Positions 23,801 through 36,032 of a stretch of 64,000 bases of DNA are shown piece by piece; position 1 is the stretch's first letter; each line of letters begins with the position of its first letter. Made by a program: the position numbers and the translations under genes. The stretch is taken from the NCBI RefSeq assembly GCF_910592395.1, contig NC_088311.1, forward strand, positions 2,854,501-2,918,500. The letters run 5' to 3'. The stretch is from Lineus longissimus. Its lineage: Eukaryota; Nemertea; Pilidiophora; Heteronemertea; Lineidae. A model generated the notes under the pieces. The model made no database searches, had not been told where the DNA came from, and saw only the letters and a list, made by a program, of their open reading frames with translations.

Positions 23801-24596
23801 TAGCCAAATCCCTCTTTACACAGACCTACACAAAATTTATAATCTACATCATGATTATGTTTCAATGGCTTTCTGACCTTTGTGACTGATGGCTAATTTT
23901 CCCCCACTGTTTAGGCTGTTGTCACTAGTGACCTAAGCAAGTCTGTTTGAACAGTCTCATTTTATAATTCATGTACTATTAACTGACCAAGAGCTTTTTA
24001 TAAACCTACCTGCACACAAACATTGAATAATCATCATAGTTGGTGAGATTATTCATACCGTTAATATATTTAGCCAAAGTGAGACTGATCATACACACAG
24101 ACCAATGATAGTATGTTGGGAGTGCATTTTCACTCTCATCCAAAATTAGTCTGAGAAAAGCTTAGGACGTGCTCACACGGGCATATATAATTTGATTCAC
24201 CTCTCTGTTTTTGAAGGTAACCAACCTATAAATGACTAAAGAGAAATTGGAGACAAGAAAAGAACATTCAGTCTTACCTTTGGTAAGTGCATGCACAGCC
24301 ATGCGGACTTGGGAGAAATTGCCACTGCCCAATTCACCTCGAATCCGATAAAATCCTATTCGTTTCCCCAAAGTTATCTCTTTTAGACATTTTTGATCAT
24401 TTGAAAGGTCATGCGACAGGCGATCATACGCCGTAATTCTCCTCTCCCGCTGCTGTGGCGGGTCACCTTCCTCCTCAATTTCGTCTTTTGTTGCCCTGAC
24501 GGCAGGTTCTGATATCGCTGGGCCATTTGACCTGATCGTGGATGACATCGTTGACGTCAAGTCCGAGCCGGTCTCCTGATTAAATTCGGCCGGCAT
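17892..24596 (-). CDS. NIM1K: NIM1-type serine/threonine kinase (AMPK-related)
   Basis: Three coding exons on the minus strand: 24596-24278, 23122-22854, 18650-17892. The phases close, giving 448 aa against 436 in human NIM1. An N-terminal tail of about 70 aa precedes KRIGFYRIRGELGSGNFSQV (glycine loop, exon 1). Exon 2 gives EKVAIKILDKTKL (catalytic Lys) and PNIIRLYEVVET. Exon 3 gives HRDLKAENVF (catalytic loop), KVGDFGFST, LNTFCGSPPYAAPELF (activation segment with the LKB1-type Thr) and YVDIWALGILLYFMVSG. The C-terminus is diagnostic: GRDSRSSVTGTYRIILHRIQ and final QSKFCTIL resemble human NIM1. Intron 2 is about 4.2 kb and intron 1 about 1.2 kb. The upstream stop TAA just before the start supports the chosen ATG. 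A minisatellite sits directly at the exon 2 acceptor. Confidence 0.95.
18651..22853 (-). other. NIM1 intron 2
   Basis: This is intronic sequence between kinase exons. No second gene, RNA or clear transposon was recognised; the open frames present (for example about 19552-19977) are AT-rich and lack homology to any family I know. Confidence 0.6.
23105..23315. repeat. Minisatellite abutting and including the NIM1 exon 2 splice acceptor
   Basis: Units of about 23-30 bp on the plus strand read TTCTGTAAAATAGA(G/A)(A)GGACA with spacer GTTG; about eight copies. On the minus strand each contains TCTATTTTACAG followed by AA, the same word that forms the real acceptor at 23123-23124 (CTATTTTACAG before AAAAGGTTGC). 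The array therefore seems to have grown by duplication of the acceptor itself. Confidence 0.85.
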
Positions 24597-27102
24597 TAGG
24601 TGGTGTTCGTAGCATTATTATCCAACTGGAATGGTTGTTCGTGGAATGAGGTACATTGGTCCCTATCTCACCGTGTTACTTCATCAGTGGAATGTCAATG
24701 CATCTGGACCCTGTAACGAGATAGATGGAAAACTGGGTCAAAATAGGAAAATGGGGTGACTCAAATGGTCAGGATGGATTAGACCTGGCAGAACCAGCTC
24801 CGATAATGGTTCACGCTGAATCTGGAGTAGTCTACATGAATACCGATTAGTTACTATTTACATGAGGAATATTTTGACTGCATTCGGATTCAATCGAATG
24901 TCATTTGGTCTTTTTCTTGCCGTGTTGATGACCCCATGATGTTACCTGGAGCTAACATGCTTTCCAACAACAAGGCCAAGAAGCTCTGACACGAGGAGGT
25001 TGGAGAAGCTTCAACATGCTTTATGTCACAACCAAAACCGTATGTGGGGGTGAGGCGTGTTTGTCGCCATGGGGTGTTTCATTATGCCAAAATCTATAAC
25101 ATACTTTTATAGTTCATACTCTCATTGTTTCACTCAACACTGCCTATAGGGAGAAAATGTGCCAGGAAAACATGGCATTAATCAATAAAGGAGGTGAATA
25201 ATTCACACTAGGTCTTAAATGCTACTTGGAATCACCAGGCAAGATCATCTAACGGTTATTTACCAGAACACAATTTACACTAAAAAGACACAGCACTGAT
25301 ATGCACCACAATACATTCAGTATCTGATCGACAAATAATGACAGACAATCAGAAAATGTACCCAAGGCATTTCATCAGATACTCATCCAAAATCGATTCA
25401 GCTTCATCGAGACCTGATCAACTGATCAGTACATGTAGCAATGAATTATCAATAAACGATAGCAAAAATCGACCCACGGGATACCGCTCTTGGCAGTACA
25501 CGATCAACACTGGGGTAGTTTTTTTAAAGCACACTGATAATTCGGAGAAAATCCATGTGATAAAATGATTCTTCTGACAAGCCTGAATAGTGAGTGCCCA
25601 TGATGTAGGCCTGGCAGAGACACTCATAACCCACTTGGTGAAACTTAATCTGGCCTACCAGGCTCCTGCTTATTCAACTACAAAGCCAAGGAGAGAAGGA
25701 ATCCAACTGCGTACTTTCTTGGGAGCCAGAAAAATGTGGCATTTATATGAGATCTTTCAATATTTACCATGGATAGACTAGTTTTTTATGTCCTGAAAGC
25801 TTCAGACATTGCAGAGAATATATACGTTTTGTGCAAACAATTGTATACTCAATGGAGAAATGCACACAAACCAATGTAAACCATAGTGCAAACATTTGTC
25901 ATGTTGGAGGTCTCAGGCAAGAACACTGATTTGATTTGAAGCGAGAAAAATTGCTTGTCGCCAGCTTAGGCTGACATGGCAACTGCGTAAGCAACAAAAA
26001 TTGCTCACATAGACGAAAAAACTGTCGATGATCTTACTATCTGCGCACCATCTTGACCACCGAGGTTGTTTTTCATCACGTCAATCTTCAAAATGACCTA
26101 TCATAAAACCCTGGCTAGTCTGGATGTCTCCACACTAGAGTAACAGCAAACAGTCAGTTCCTTCAGCTCAATCAGATGATAAAACAGCTAGCACTTATGA
26201 TGGAGGTTTATGCACGCAATTCATTGAGAACGTAAGACGGGGATAGAAAGAAACCCATTGGATAACTCTTCCAGATCAGCATATTTCAATCCTTGCAGGA
26301 GACATGAGAGAGCAGAGGCAATGGCCAAAGCATAAATCAATGAGCGATGCCTTCACAATAGACTCCATGCTACGTTACTAAAGGCATTCTTTGTCCATCG
26401 ACCAGCGTATTGATCTGTACCAATGTTAGCTCACTTGTTGATGATGTTGACGTCACAGTACTGAACCTAGGCAACTTGCAGGCATTGTTGTAAAAACATA
26501 TAGATTTCTACAAATGAATAACGCTAGGACAATGTTCATTATAAATGTATTGCCAGTATTACCGCAACAAAACAACTTCGTCAGTGAGATTTCTGGTGGC
26601 GTACCAGTTGCCATCATCTGCCCACAGATATTTTTCACTTCTCAAAACTTGATATCCATCATGAACGCAGAACGAAATCTTTGCAGCCGGACCCCCTCAT
26701 TTCTGAAATCACACCATTGGAGTTTTGGGTTTAGGTTGCACCCCCTTTCCAAATGTCCAGGTGTGCCAATTTATGATTATCATTATGTAGGCCTAGTCTA
26801 TGTTACGAATTCTATGGAGTAATACCAATAATATACATGAATACACACAACAACCTAGGCCTACATGAGTGGATACTTTATAGGTCTACATCAGTATAGC
26901 AGCATAGATAGACAGTTCATCATGACATGTTGATGTTATGCATGTATGTGATACTCATACTGACAGTAGTGACAGGCCCTGTACACAGAGACATGTACAG
27001 CAGGAGATTTGAGCCAGTCCTGGCCTGTCCTATTTGAGTATTTCCATAACTCTCCCTACTAGGGCCAGCCCTATTTCAGTTACATAAACGTACAAGACTC
27101 AC
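24597..27102. other. Region upstream of NIM1 coding exon 1
   Basis: No coding exon is recognised. On the minus strand an acceptor-like ATTCCAG occurs at about 24626, so a non-coding 5' exon of NIM1 may be joined here. The rest holds no structure I could name. Confidence 0.35.
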
Positions 27103-27160
27103 CTTTCGATTGTAAATCACTGGCAGCCAAAAGTTCTGACACACTGGTCGTCCCAGCCAT
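27103..27160 (-). CDS. Orphan first coding exon candidate (19 codons)
   Basis: On the minus strand ATG in good context (gtaaATGG) opens MAGTTSVSELLAASDLQSK and runs into a strong donor (AAAG then GTGAGT). No matching second exon was found. It lies between NIM1 and STMND1, in a GC-richer promoter-like stretch. If joined to the acceptor near 24626 the frame would stop within two codons (TTGGATAA), making it an upstream open frame of NIM1. Otherwise it starts an unrecognised gene. Confidence 0.3.
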
Positions 27161-28109
27161 TTACGTACTGTTCACAACCATGATAGTTTATGTGTATACA
27201 ATGTATACTGCTAGCAAAATCAGTTCTCTTCCGGGACTTGCCATTTGTTGACGTCACCGGGGCAACTTGACCCATGCTGCCGTCTCGTGACGGTTAGTAT
27301 AACTGAAATCTTCGTGCCGCGCGTTTGAATTACACTCCCGAGACAGTGGCAATTTCCCGGAAATGAGCATCATGAACTTTTGCTCACCAGATTCAGTTGA
27401 TACCGCAGGTTGAGGTTGTTCAGAGCGGTTATTGTGGTTTGCAGCAGTTTAAAAGGTGCTATACTTAAGATTGTGCCCATATCAAAATGGTCCTGCCATT
27501 TCACTTTTTCATCAAAAGGGTTACAACTCTGCTTAAAAACACATTTATCGGGTACGAGCTGGTTTTGCATGCAGTTGCCCCCCTCCATTGCATGCACCTC
27601 CCCCATAAATATATATATAGGCTGAGGATGACGAGATGGACTACCCAGCAAGTCTACATCATTGATGCTTGAGCGTTCTCTGAAATCTGGTGATAAGTTG
27701 AAATCATAATGCGCGCCTGCGAGATTAATCAGGCATATTTCTCTCAACCTGAATAAAACTGAGCATGCGCAATACTTTGGATAAGGCCTAGTTAGATTAG
27801 CATTGTCCCTATTCAATACTAGGCCTATTGTATAGCAACATAAACACAGCTCTCAACCACTAGCTGGTTAGCCTCGGAAATATACGAGTGACACTCGGTC
27901 GTCTCCGGCGGAGAGAAGTCTGACGTGTATACCGGCGTCCTTAGAGACCCTTGACAACTAGACAAGAAGCACAGTAGTTCGCAGTGTTGTAAATACACCA
28001 CCGTTTTCTGAAGACTGTGACCTGAATTCCACCATAGGTGCTGACAGGGACAATCGTGAAAGAGGAAAATAAACAAGGGAAAGAGACACACGGGAAACTA
28101 TAGAACAAA

Positions 28110-30586
28110 ATGGGTTGCAAAAATAGTAAGTCAGTCTCCACTGTCCCAACGACAGTTAAAGTCAAACCGGCTTCCGGAAAAGGACGAATTCAGCCTATGG
28201 ACTTAGACTCGAAGCCATCAGAGTTAAAAGCAACGGACGCGTTCATTACACAGGATAAAACATTGCCTAAAAACGATTCTAGTGATTCTTTGGGAAGTTT
28301 AGGTGACGGTGGGGTTGGTGGTGACTCGAGGCAGGGATCCGCAGGGTCCAAGTTCTCAAAACATAGTGACGATTCTGGTCTTGGAGAACATGGTGATGAT
28401 GATGGAGTGACGTATATTACAGAACTGTCAGATCCTGCTCTTGTACAACAAGTAGAAAGTGGATTCAAGGAGAAGGAACTGGACGGTAAGACCAATGTAC
28501 ATGCTGGTGTTCTTGTTTTGTGATGCTTGTTCTTGTTCGCGGTTGTTCTATATAGCTATGCATTCCAGTCTACAAAAGAGGCGATGACCAGGATGTCATC
28601 TCTAATTCACATAGAGGCACTATCTACATTCAATAATCGCGTGCAAAAGCCAGTACAAGGACAAAGTATTGAAGCCCCTCACTCTGAAGTTTTTACCGTA
28701 TTGCTCGATGAGAGGTTCAAGGTTACCGAAACCCGGCAATGGCCTCAGATCACAACCGTGATATTCCCGCTTGACTTTCTCTCCAGGGACCTAAGATCCC
28801 TTTACACGGGGCCATGTCTCGCCATTGTCTTGTCCATTAACCAAGCGCGCCCTTCCTGGAGCGCTACTGTTTTCACGCTTGGAAGACGCACCATGCTAAG
28901 CCACAGGACCTAGTATACACAAGTTGTCGTCACTCCTGAGGATGCCCAGTCCATGATTGACTTTTTGACATGTGCATTGTATAAACTTATAGTCCAATAA
29001 TTCCTTTGTTATTGGTGGGAGTGGCGGTTTATAGGCACATTTAAGCCAAATTGACAATCATTTTGTTCAGTTTTCCCTTGAAAAATCAGAGCTACACTGC
29101 GTTAGTCTCCATGAACGGAGCTAATTCACCGATGCATGATTAATTGAGTGTAATACTAGGGGCTCGAATCATTTCCCTAATTATGTATTCCTAATTTGTT
29201 GAAATCGATATATACCATAAAATATTCACGCGGACGCAAGCCGATCAAACATTACTTTGTGTTTATTGATACATTGACAATATTGGATTGATGAATTGGT
29301 AAGGGTGGAATTCATTATCATCAAATCGGTGATTAACCCTTTACAGTGATACACATGTACTTTGAAAGCTAAATGAAATTCCTGACTGGATATTCAATTA
29401 TAAGATCACGTTATAAGCTGCGCTTACACCACGAAATATTGGTGGACCAATTGCACTTACACCACCACATTGCCGCGACAAATTGGTTCGGCAATCCATT
29501 GCCGATACAAATTGCCGAGCGAATTTGTCCCACCAAGCTTGATGGTCCAAATTCGCCCGGCTTGTTATGTCACAGCAATCTGCAGAATAATCAGTAAGGG
29601 ATTTTAGCTCTGATGTGGATGCGCACGCTGAAAACACGCGTGAAAACGTCATGACATGTATGAAATAACATCGAAGTCCCCCCCCCACAAAATCGTTCAA
29701 ATTTTCCTATCCTATCATTCCAGATCTTTGGGTAACCGGAAAGGCGGTTCCTCGCCGTCTCAGCGCCAAGGACAAAGAACGACAAGAGGAACAGCGGATT
29801 CTAGCAACACTCCAAGAGGAAGGCCTCATCACTCGGCCCCAGACACGCGCAGGGAACGGCGTCTGCTTCGAGATTGTTGAAGAGAATAGTAATCGCCTGG
29901 CGCTTCGGCCGCCCCCGAGATTAGCCAAGCTTGAGAAGAGAAAGAAGAAGAAGAAGAAGCTTACCGAGTGGGATATCCAGGTCAAGCTGGAGAAGGCTGA
30001 AGAAAAGAGGAAGGTGAGTTGAGAGATCAAGACTTAGTTACACGATTCTGGTAAAGGTTAATTAAGGTCACAAAGGGGCAATTGGAAAGAAACGAAAATT
30101 TACTCCGGGACTGAAAACAGTACATGTAAAGGCATAAAAGCTAATGGTGCCTTGTGTGCCACATCACTTAACATAGGCTTTTGCTCATTTTGATGTTTAT
30201 TTATCTTCATCCTTCAGCAACACGAAAAGGAAAAGCTAGAGCGCATTAGTCAGCTCGACAAATCTCAAGTTCAGTCGGCACTCGACAACTTCGTCGAGCA
30301 CCAGAAGAAGTTGGGAGAAGAGCAACTCCAGAAAGTGGATGTCATGGCGGAGAAGAAAGAGAAGAAGCTTAGGGAACTTCAGGAGAAGCTCCGAGCCAAG
30401 GAAGCACACGCAGAAGAGGTCAGACGGCGGAAGAAACTGCGTGTGATGACTGTCATTGAAAGTCAAGGCGAGTACGACACGGAGAACCCGAATTTAGCAA
30501 ATATGAAAATGGCGGAAGATGTCGCTGTGGCTGGAACCGGAAGTAAGCAGCAGACGACAGAAATGTCGCAACAGGATCAGGAATAA
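28110..30586 (+). CDS. STMND1: Stathmin domain-containing protein 1
   Basis: Three exons: 28110-28485, 29724-30013, 30218-30586. The phases close, giving 344 aa (human about 276). The N-terminus MGCKNSKS fits N-myristoylation at Gly2 with palmitoylation at Cys3, as in human STMND1 (MGC start), suggesting membrane anchoring. A Ser/Gly/Asp-rich disordered region of about 80 aa follows. Exon 2 has RILATLQEEGLITRPQTR, NGVCFEIV and RPPPRLAKLEKRKKKKK, resembling the human segments around ILEELIVQGII and KPPSRLKKLK. LTEWDIQVKLEKAEEKRK then a long charged helix (exon 3, to about residue 300) forms the stathmin-like tubulin-binding coiled region. The link to microtubules is by family, not seen directly. 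AATAAA at 31107-31112 is a possible poly(A) signal. Confidence 0.88.
28486..29723 (+). other. STMND1 intron 1
   Basis: The intron contains an open frame (28527-28913) with no recognisable family and one copy of the interspersed repeat described at 29415-29569. Confidence 0.6.
29415..29569. mobile_element. Interspersed repeat, copy A (MITE-like)
   Basis: The sequence CTTACACCACGAAATATTGG, then ACATTGCCGCGACAAATTGG and TCGGCAATCCATTGCCGA, is about 95 percent identical by eye to copy B at 32161-32315. It contains internal palindromes (ATTGGTTCGGCAATCC, GGCAATCCATTGCC). This copy lacks the matching right terminus seen in copy B. Confidence 0.8.
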
Positions 30587-32160
30587 TGAAGATGCGAATG
30601 AAGATGTACGAGTTATGTTGGGATTTATTTGTTCGAAGTCAGTCTCAGGAATTGCATGGTTGATGGATTCGTTTGATGTATACGTATGGCAAGACTGTTT
30701 TCGGCACTCTTTTAAAAGTGTCCGTTCTTAAATCAAACTGCTTAGGCCTATCTTACTAGTCGAGCATCATCTAGGGGCAGTCCATTTCGTCATCCTGATC
30801 GCTTCGGGCGACAGAACGAAACTGGTCCACTGCGTTTGGAGTGTAATGCATACTTCGCGGGGGTACTTAGTATTTCATGGCATTCTGCAAACGGTTACCG
30901 ACTCTGATACGGCTGGTGCCAACATGGCGCAAAGATAAAAATACAAACAGGGAGAAGACCAAACCAGATAACATGCTTAGGAAGCTCGAGGGGGTAGGTC
31001 AAAACAATATTGTTACATGATAATCATGAATATCAAGAATATTTATAGCATTTATTTATTCTTGTATTCATGTATTCAAAATACCACTATTTGGCGTCAT
31101 TTTGCAAATAAACAGCATCGTACATACTGCTTTTCGCAGGGAAAAATCTGAATATAAATTTTAAACCCGCTAATCAAGCTGTGATAAACAAACTTCTGTG
31201 GCGATGGATTTAATGTTTTTGCCAGCATTTCTGACGAACTCTTGACAGTTTTCTATTACTGTAATACTTGGCATATCTGTGATATATAATGAAGGGGTTA
31301 GGCACTCTGAGATATACTGCTGCACGGGGACACTCAACACACTTTAAAATTAAGATTCTGACACATGTACATAGTGATTATATCCACAATATGTTTCAAT
31401 GTTTCATTGTTTCGATTGTTTCGATTCGTTTCGTCCTGTTACGGATTTTTCTGTTTCCGAAGTTCGCCTCAGAGATGTCTTTTCTCTGTTCCTTTGCGAA
31501 AATTAAAGGCCCTGGACCAAATGATGTCGTTTGTAAAAGGAACATATTTCTCCCTGTTTTGAGAATTTGGAACACCTTTTTGCTGGCCGTCATAATCTAA
31601 AAACAAACATTTTGCTAATGCGTGTTGTCGCCTCACAAGTGTGAACAACTCTTGGGAGACATCGTGACCGATACCCTAATTGTTAGCGACACTTCAGCTT
31701 GAGGTCCAGGGTCCTACATTTCCAAGATTTCCTAGGTGTGTTGCAAACATGATTTTGAACAGTCCGATCAGGTATCCCGATGGACCGATCGTAGCCTCGC
31801 GCCGATCAGCCTACGTCAGCCGCGAATCCTCGGCAGGGGTATGCCCTGCGGATCTTCACCTACGCCTAACTCCTCAAAAGCAACAGTAAAATAGCTTGAT
31901 CTACTATGTCCGGTGTGTGCAGAGAGCTGGCCCCAAGCATAGTGTAAATATAAGTGCAAGTAGGAACCGTGACAATATTCAATGTAAATAAAAATGAATT
32001 TTAGATAATATTGCTTTCGTTCGATTTTATTCAAACCATACATGTATCATATTCGAGATGATTTAATTGTCGGTTGTTCGGTAAAGCTACGAGCTTGTAG
32101 TTAAAGATGGCATTGGAGTACCAGTAGCGACAAGAATAGACAGGTTTCGCAATCACCATA
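30587..32160. other. Non-coding interval downstream of STMND1
   Basis: The first about 530 bp may be STMND1 3' UTR. The rest shows no recognised gene or structure. Confidence 0.4.
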
Positions 32161-32515
32161 GCTGCGCGTACACCACGAAATATTGGTGGACCAATTGCAC
32201 GTACACCACCACATTGCCGCGACAAATTGGTTCGGCAATCCATTGCCGATACAAATTGCCGGGCGAATTTGCCCGGGCTTGTTAAAAGCTCGGCTTTGTC
32301 GTGGTGTACGCGCGAATGGATCGGCAATTAGCTAGTTAGATGGTTCGGCGACAGGCGGCGCTTTCGAAGTGGCGCTTTCTGCTTATTGTTTGCGCGCCAT
32401 CTGTTGCCGGATTTTATAACTTGTGTACGCGCTTGGTGGATTTTCGATTTTGCGGTATTGGTTCGCGAACCAAGATTGGTGGTCCATTTTCAGGTGGTGT
32501 ACGTGCGGCTTCATA
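32161..32515. mobile_element. Interspersed repeat, copy B, with inverted ends (MITE-like)
   Basis: The left end GCGCGTACACCACGA at about 32163 is repeated inverted as TCGTGGTGTACGCGCG at 32299-32314, giving a compact element of about 155 bp. A further inverted match, GGTGGTGTACGTGCGG near 32495-32511, suggests a longer composite of about 350 bp. The body matches copy A in STMND1 intron 1. Confidence 0.75.
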
Positions 32516-32819
32516 ATGCGTTTTCCCCTTGCCGTAGTGCATTACATTTCCGCTTGTCAAATGTACGCGTAATTATTGGCCAGAGATTCGAGTCTTCAAA
32601 TACCACATTCTACCTAACTGCAAAACTTAGAATAAGTGGCTGCATGCGGAATCAGAAAGGCCGACCGTGTATTACTGTACGTGGAGACAGTGTAGTGTGT
32701 AAATCGAACTTTTCGAGAGTAATCCCACGCTCGGAGACCGAAAGACAAGAGACGAAGGCTGTGACATGGCAATTTTTATTGGGCAAGTACATGTATATAA
32801 AAATACTGCAAAACTTGGA

Positions 32820-32900
32820 AAATAATAGGCAGGATTCAGAAGCCCGACGAACTACGATGTTCAGTCGACTCATTCGTAAGGATTGCGAAACCTGCCTAAT
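32820..32900. repeat. Repeat with inverted ends AATAGGCAGG / CCTGCCTAAT
   Basis: Left AATAATAGGCAGGATTC and right GCGAAACCTGCCTAAT form imperfect inverted ends of about 80 bp. The right half (TTCGTAAGGRTTGCGAAACC) recurs at 39549-39575 and 40213-40240, and a partial GACAGGTTTCGCAATC lies near 32137. This is a low-copy interspersed family. Confidence 0.6.
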
Positions 32901-32904
32901 ACCG

Positions 32905-32985
32905 TAACGTCTACAACAACGCAACGTTTTACAATAACGCTACGTTTACAATAACGCAACCACATTTACAATAACGCAGCGTTAC
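32905..32985. repeat. Short tandem repeat TTTACAATAACGC(A)AC
   Basis: Four to five degenerate units of about 17-20 bp containing ACAATAACGC or ACAACAACGC lie directly after the preceding repeat. Confidence 0.65.
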
Positions 32986-33076
32986 TGCGAACGCCGCTTG
33001 GGCAACTGGGCCAAAGGATCAGATGCAGGATGGGGTGGAGGATGTTGCAGTGTCGATAGAAGGATGGGGGAGGTGA

Positions 33077-33096
33077 GAGAGGGGGGGGGGGGGGGC
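33077..33096 (+). repeat. Poly-G tract
   Basis: About 14-20 G in a row within GAGAGAGGGG; a simple repeat. Confidence 0.8.
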
Positions 33097-33099
33097 AAA

Positions 33100-34900
33100 G
33101 GGTAAATGGTAATGACATAATATCAATTGAACAATGTACAGGTCGCTCTCAAGGTGGCAAGAACCGATTGCTGACCAAAACAATGTCATAGTCTGTTAAC
33201 ACCAATGGAGCATTCTCTTATATTTTATTCCAAAACCGCTCAATCAAAATGGTGCAGAGACTTAATATTGACGTTTATTGTCTTCAAGAGGAAATTGTTC
33301 TCAAAACTGATATGGGCCTAAAATATCAATAATATCCTACCTAAAATATTCTCTGGGCCTTCTGTTAAACTAGGCCTGCCTTGAGAAAAAAGAAAGTCAT
33401 GTAGATATTTTGAGAAAACTAAGCCTAGAGCAATGATATTGATCTACAACAAATTCCTCTTGAAAACAAATGAATATGTCAATAAGGCGCATCTGTGCAT
33501 CATTTTGAGTAATCAAATGTGGCACAAAAATGCAATGTATAGAAACACTTTTTTGCTTTGACCGAGACGACTACCCAGACAAATGACTCCATTGCTGTTG
33601 TACCTCGTGCTGTGAAATAGATCAGTCGTTATCACGTCACAACCATCACCAAACGGCAATTAATTACCACATTGAAAACGGAACATAAAATAGCAATATT
33701 CTGGATCAGCGAGTACATACACAAAGTGCTATTGATTTCAGCCCAATGGGGAATAAGCACATTTTTTGCAAAGGTTCACTTGAAATAAAGAGTCACAATG
33801 TTTGATTGAATTTTTGATTGAATTCATTAGAGTCAACCCAACAGCATAAATTACAATAAGAAAATGGTAAATTCCGTTGGGAACTGATGGTGTTCCCTGA
33901 TCCTTCTGGCCTGGAATAGAAAGGGAAGTAACATTGAAATATACAATTTAAGAAATGATAGAGAGCATTTTTCATGACGTTTTTCGGTTTTTTAATCTTT
34001 TATTTTGCATATGTCTATACATATGTTTATGTCTGTGACAGCTTCATTGGCACCAAGATGAATAAATGAATTGAATTGTCAGGCAATAGTGGTCAACCTG
34101 CCTCGGGTTTGTCCCAATATCAGTCACATGATGACGGACCTGAAGCTTCATATCATCAGCTGTATTTCCAGCTTATCGAGATTTATCTCATTTACCTCAA
34201 TTGTGTTCCACAAATCTAGCATCCTGAATATTTATCTCCAACTCATGCGGGATGGACAACTGGGTACAGAGACCGGTTCCTACGATCCACCAGGAAACTT
34301 GTCCCCAAACTGATAACTTCCCACGCAGAAGTAACTTCCCACGCAGAAGTGGTCTCTTTCTTGGGCCACAGGAGATAGAGCAATTATTCACCTGAAAAAA
34401 GTGGAGACAATTCGAATGCTGCGTCAGTCAACAATGGGCGATTTGTTCAGGAGACGTCTTTCAAATCGCCCATGGTTTTATAAACGAGACCTGGACAGAC
34501 AGTTCCAGCTACTTTTTGCATATTTCCCTTGCATAGTTATACATGTATTAGCAGTCCGCATTATAGTTTGCTTGTCATAAATTTACTTTAAGGTCACGTG
34601 CAGGTCTTACTGGTAATTGCTGGGATGAAACTTGATACTGCTGGACAGACTTACATGTCCACAAAACGCAGTGTCCCTGCTGGACTGATTTACAAGTCCA
34701 CAAAACGCAGAATCGGACATGGACATCATTACCCAAGCAAGAACCAAATGTTTCCCCACAAAATAGGGTCGTTTATAATGTTGAAGACATGTTTATACAT
34801 AATAATACTGAAGCTATTGCCTACGGTGACCTTGCTAATGACTTTTATGTGGGAGGGGCCAGGGACCGTGACTATTGATAAAGTCCTCACGATATGATAT
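33100..34900. other. Non-coding interval
   Basis: AT-rich sequence with a short duplication of CTTCCCACGCAGAAGT at about 34318-34349. No coding exons were recognised. Confidence 0.4.
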
Positions 34901-34928
34901 TCGTCAACAATGGGGGACAGACTTTCAG

Positions 34929-35158
34929 ATATTTTCGTGACTGACCTATATTACCAGTACAGTCCAATATATATTTCATTTTTCGTGACTGACCTATATT
35001 ACCAGTACAGTCCAATATATTATATTCTTCGTGACTGACCTATATTACCAGTACAGTCCAATATATTATATTCTTCGTGACTGACCTATATTACCAGTAC
35101 AGTCCAATATATATTATATTTTTCATGACTGACCTATATTACCAGTACAGTCCAATGA
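34929..35158 (+). repeat. Tandem repeat, about 48-bp unit, five copies
   Basis: Unit TTCGTGACTGACCTATATTA followed by CCAGTACAGTCCAATATATA and a short AT tail. Copies start near 34935, 34982, 35032, 35080 and 35124. The copies are almost identical in the core, and differ mainly in AT-tail length. Confidence 0.92.
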
Positions 35159-35741
35159 TACTGTCATCCATATTTTTCGTTTAGTCTGTATATTATTCTA
35201 GGGCTGGGGTGGGGATGGGGAAATTCTCCAGTGACAAACTTTTTGATTGTCATTCTGGTAAAAAAAAAAACACGTCCATAGAAGAAATTTATTCTCATAA
35301 CTTTTAACAATGCTCGAAAAAAACTTTTAAAATGTTCATGTGGCGAGTCGCCACATGTACCGACTATACCTGTGGATCTAAATATATATATCATCATTGA
35401 AATCCTCAGAGAAATTAAACCAAGACAAAAAAGGGTTCAATGCCCTTGGTTTCCATGTACCGCGAACGATGCTAACGGTAGGATTTAGCTGACAGGATTT
35501 GGCCACATGAACCCATCCCTGTCCAGAAGACGCGGGGGTCGTCAGATCAATTTGAAACCGCCATGGACATCACTTCTTCCCCCTCACAAGTCGGTCGCGA
35601 TGACCTCCATGTGCAAACCATTTTGGCTGTGGATGCCCTGGTAACCCATGTCGCCTAACCAGACATAGCGCGCTGCCTGACTAGAAGTTACCGCCTCTGA
35701 GACCCAGGGTTGAGACACTGGGGTCTGCCCCTAGCTGACAG

Positions 35742-36032
35742 GTGGCTGGAGATCCATATCATAGAGCATACCAACCGTACATAACCGGCTGGACTGGTAC
35801 ACCCTATCAGGCGCGGACTCCCCAACGGAGTCTATTGAGCGCAGCCGCAGCGCCAGTTAATATGGATGGATTTACGTCGTCAAATAACTGTCGACCTGAT
35901 GAGCATTCGTTCACGGTACATAGAGTTTATCGGGGTTGGGGGCGAAGAGACAAGACCAGGAACTCCTATGGGGTCGCGGGCGCAATGCAACCCGAGGAAC
36001 GAGATGCACCCAAAGTACAAACTCGAAAATAA
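35742..36032 (+). other. Open segment after an acceptor-like site, unidentified
   Basis: After CCCCTAGCTGACAG at 35741 a frame of 96 codons runs to TAA at 36030-36032 (begins VAGDPYHRAYQPYITGWTG). It is locally GC-richer, and the opposite strand is also open. No family is recognised and no upstream exon was found. It could be the last exon of an unknown gene, or chance. Confidence 0.2.

Noticed and set aside
27370-27816. 148-codon minus-strand open frame
   Set aside because: No recognisable domain, no supporting splice sites; treated as chance in the NIM1/STMND1 intergenic region.
28527-28913. 128-codon open frame in STMND1 intron 1
   Set aside because: It begins in the intron, has no splice support or recognised family, and the gene is complete without it.
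32386-32907. 173-codon plus-strand open frame
   Set aside because: It lies largely in interspersed repeat sequence and shows no family features.
34929-35158. Regularly spaced repeats resembling a CRISPR array
   Set aside because: Units are contiguous tandem copies without unique spacers, and the surrounding genes are animal genes with introns; this is a minisatellite.
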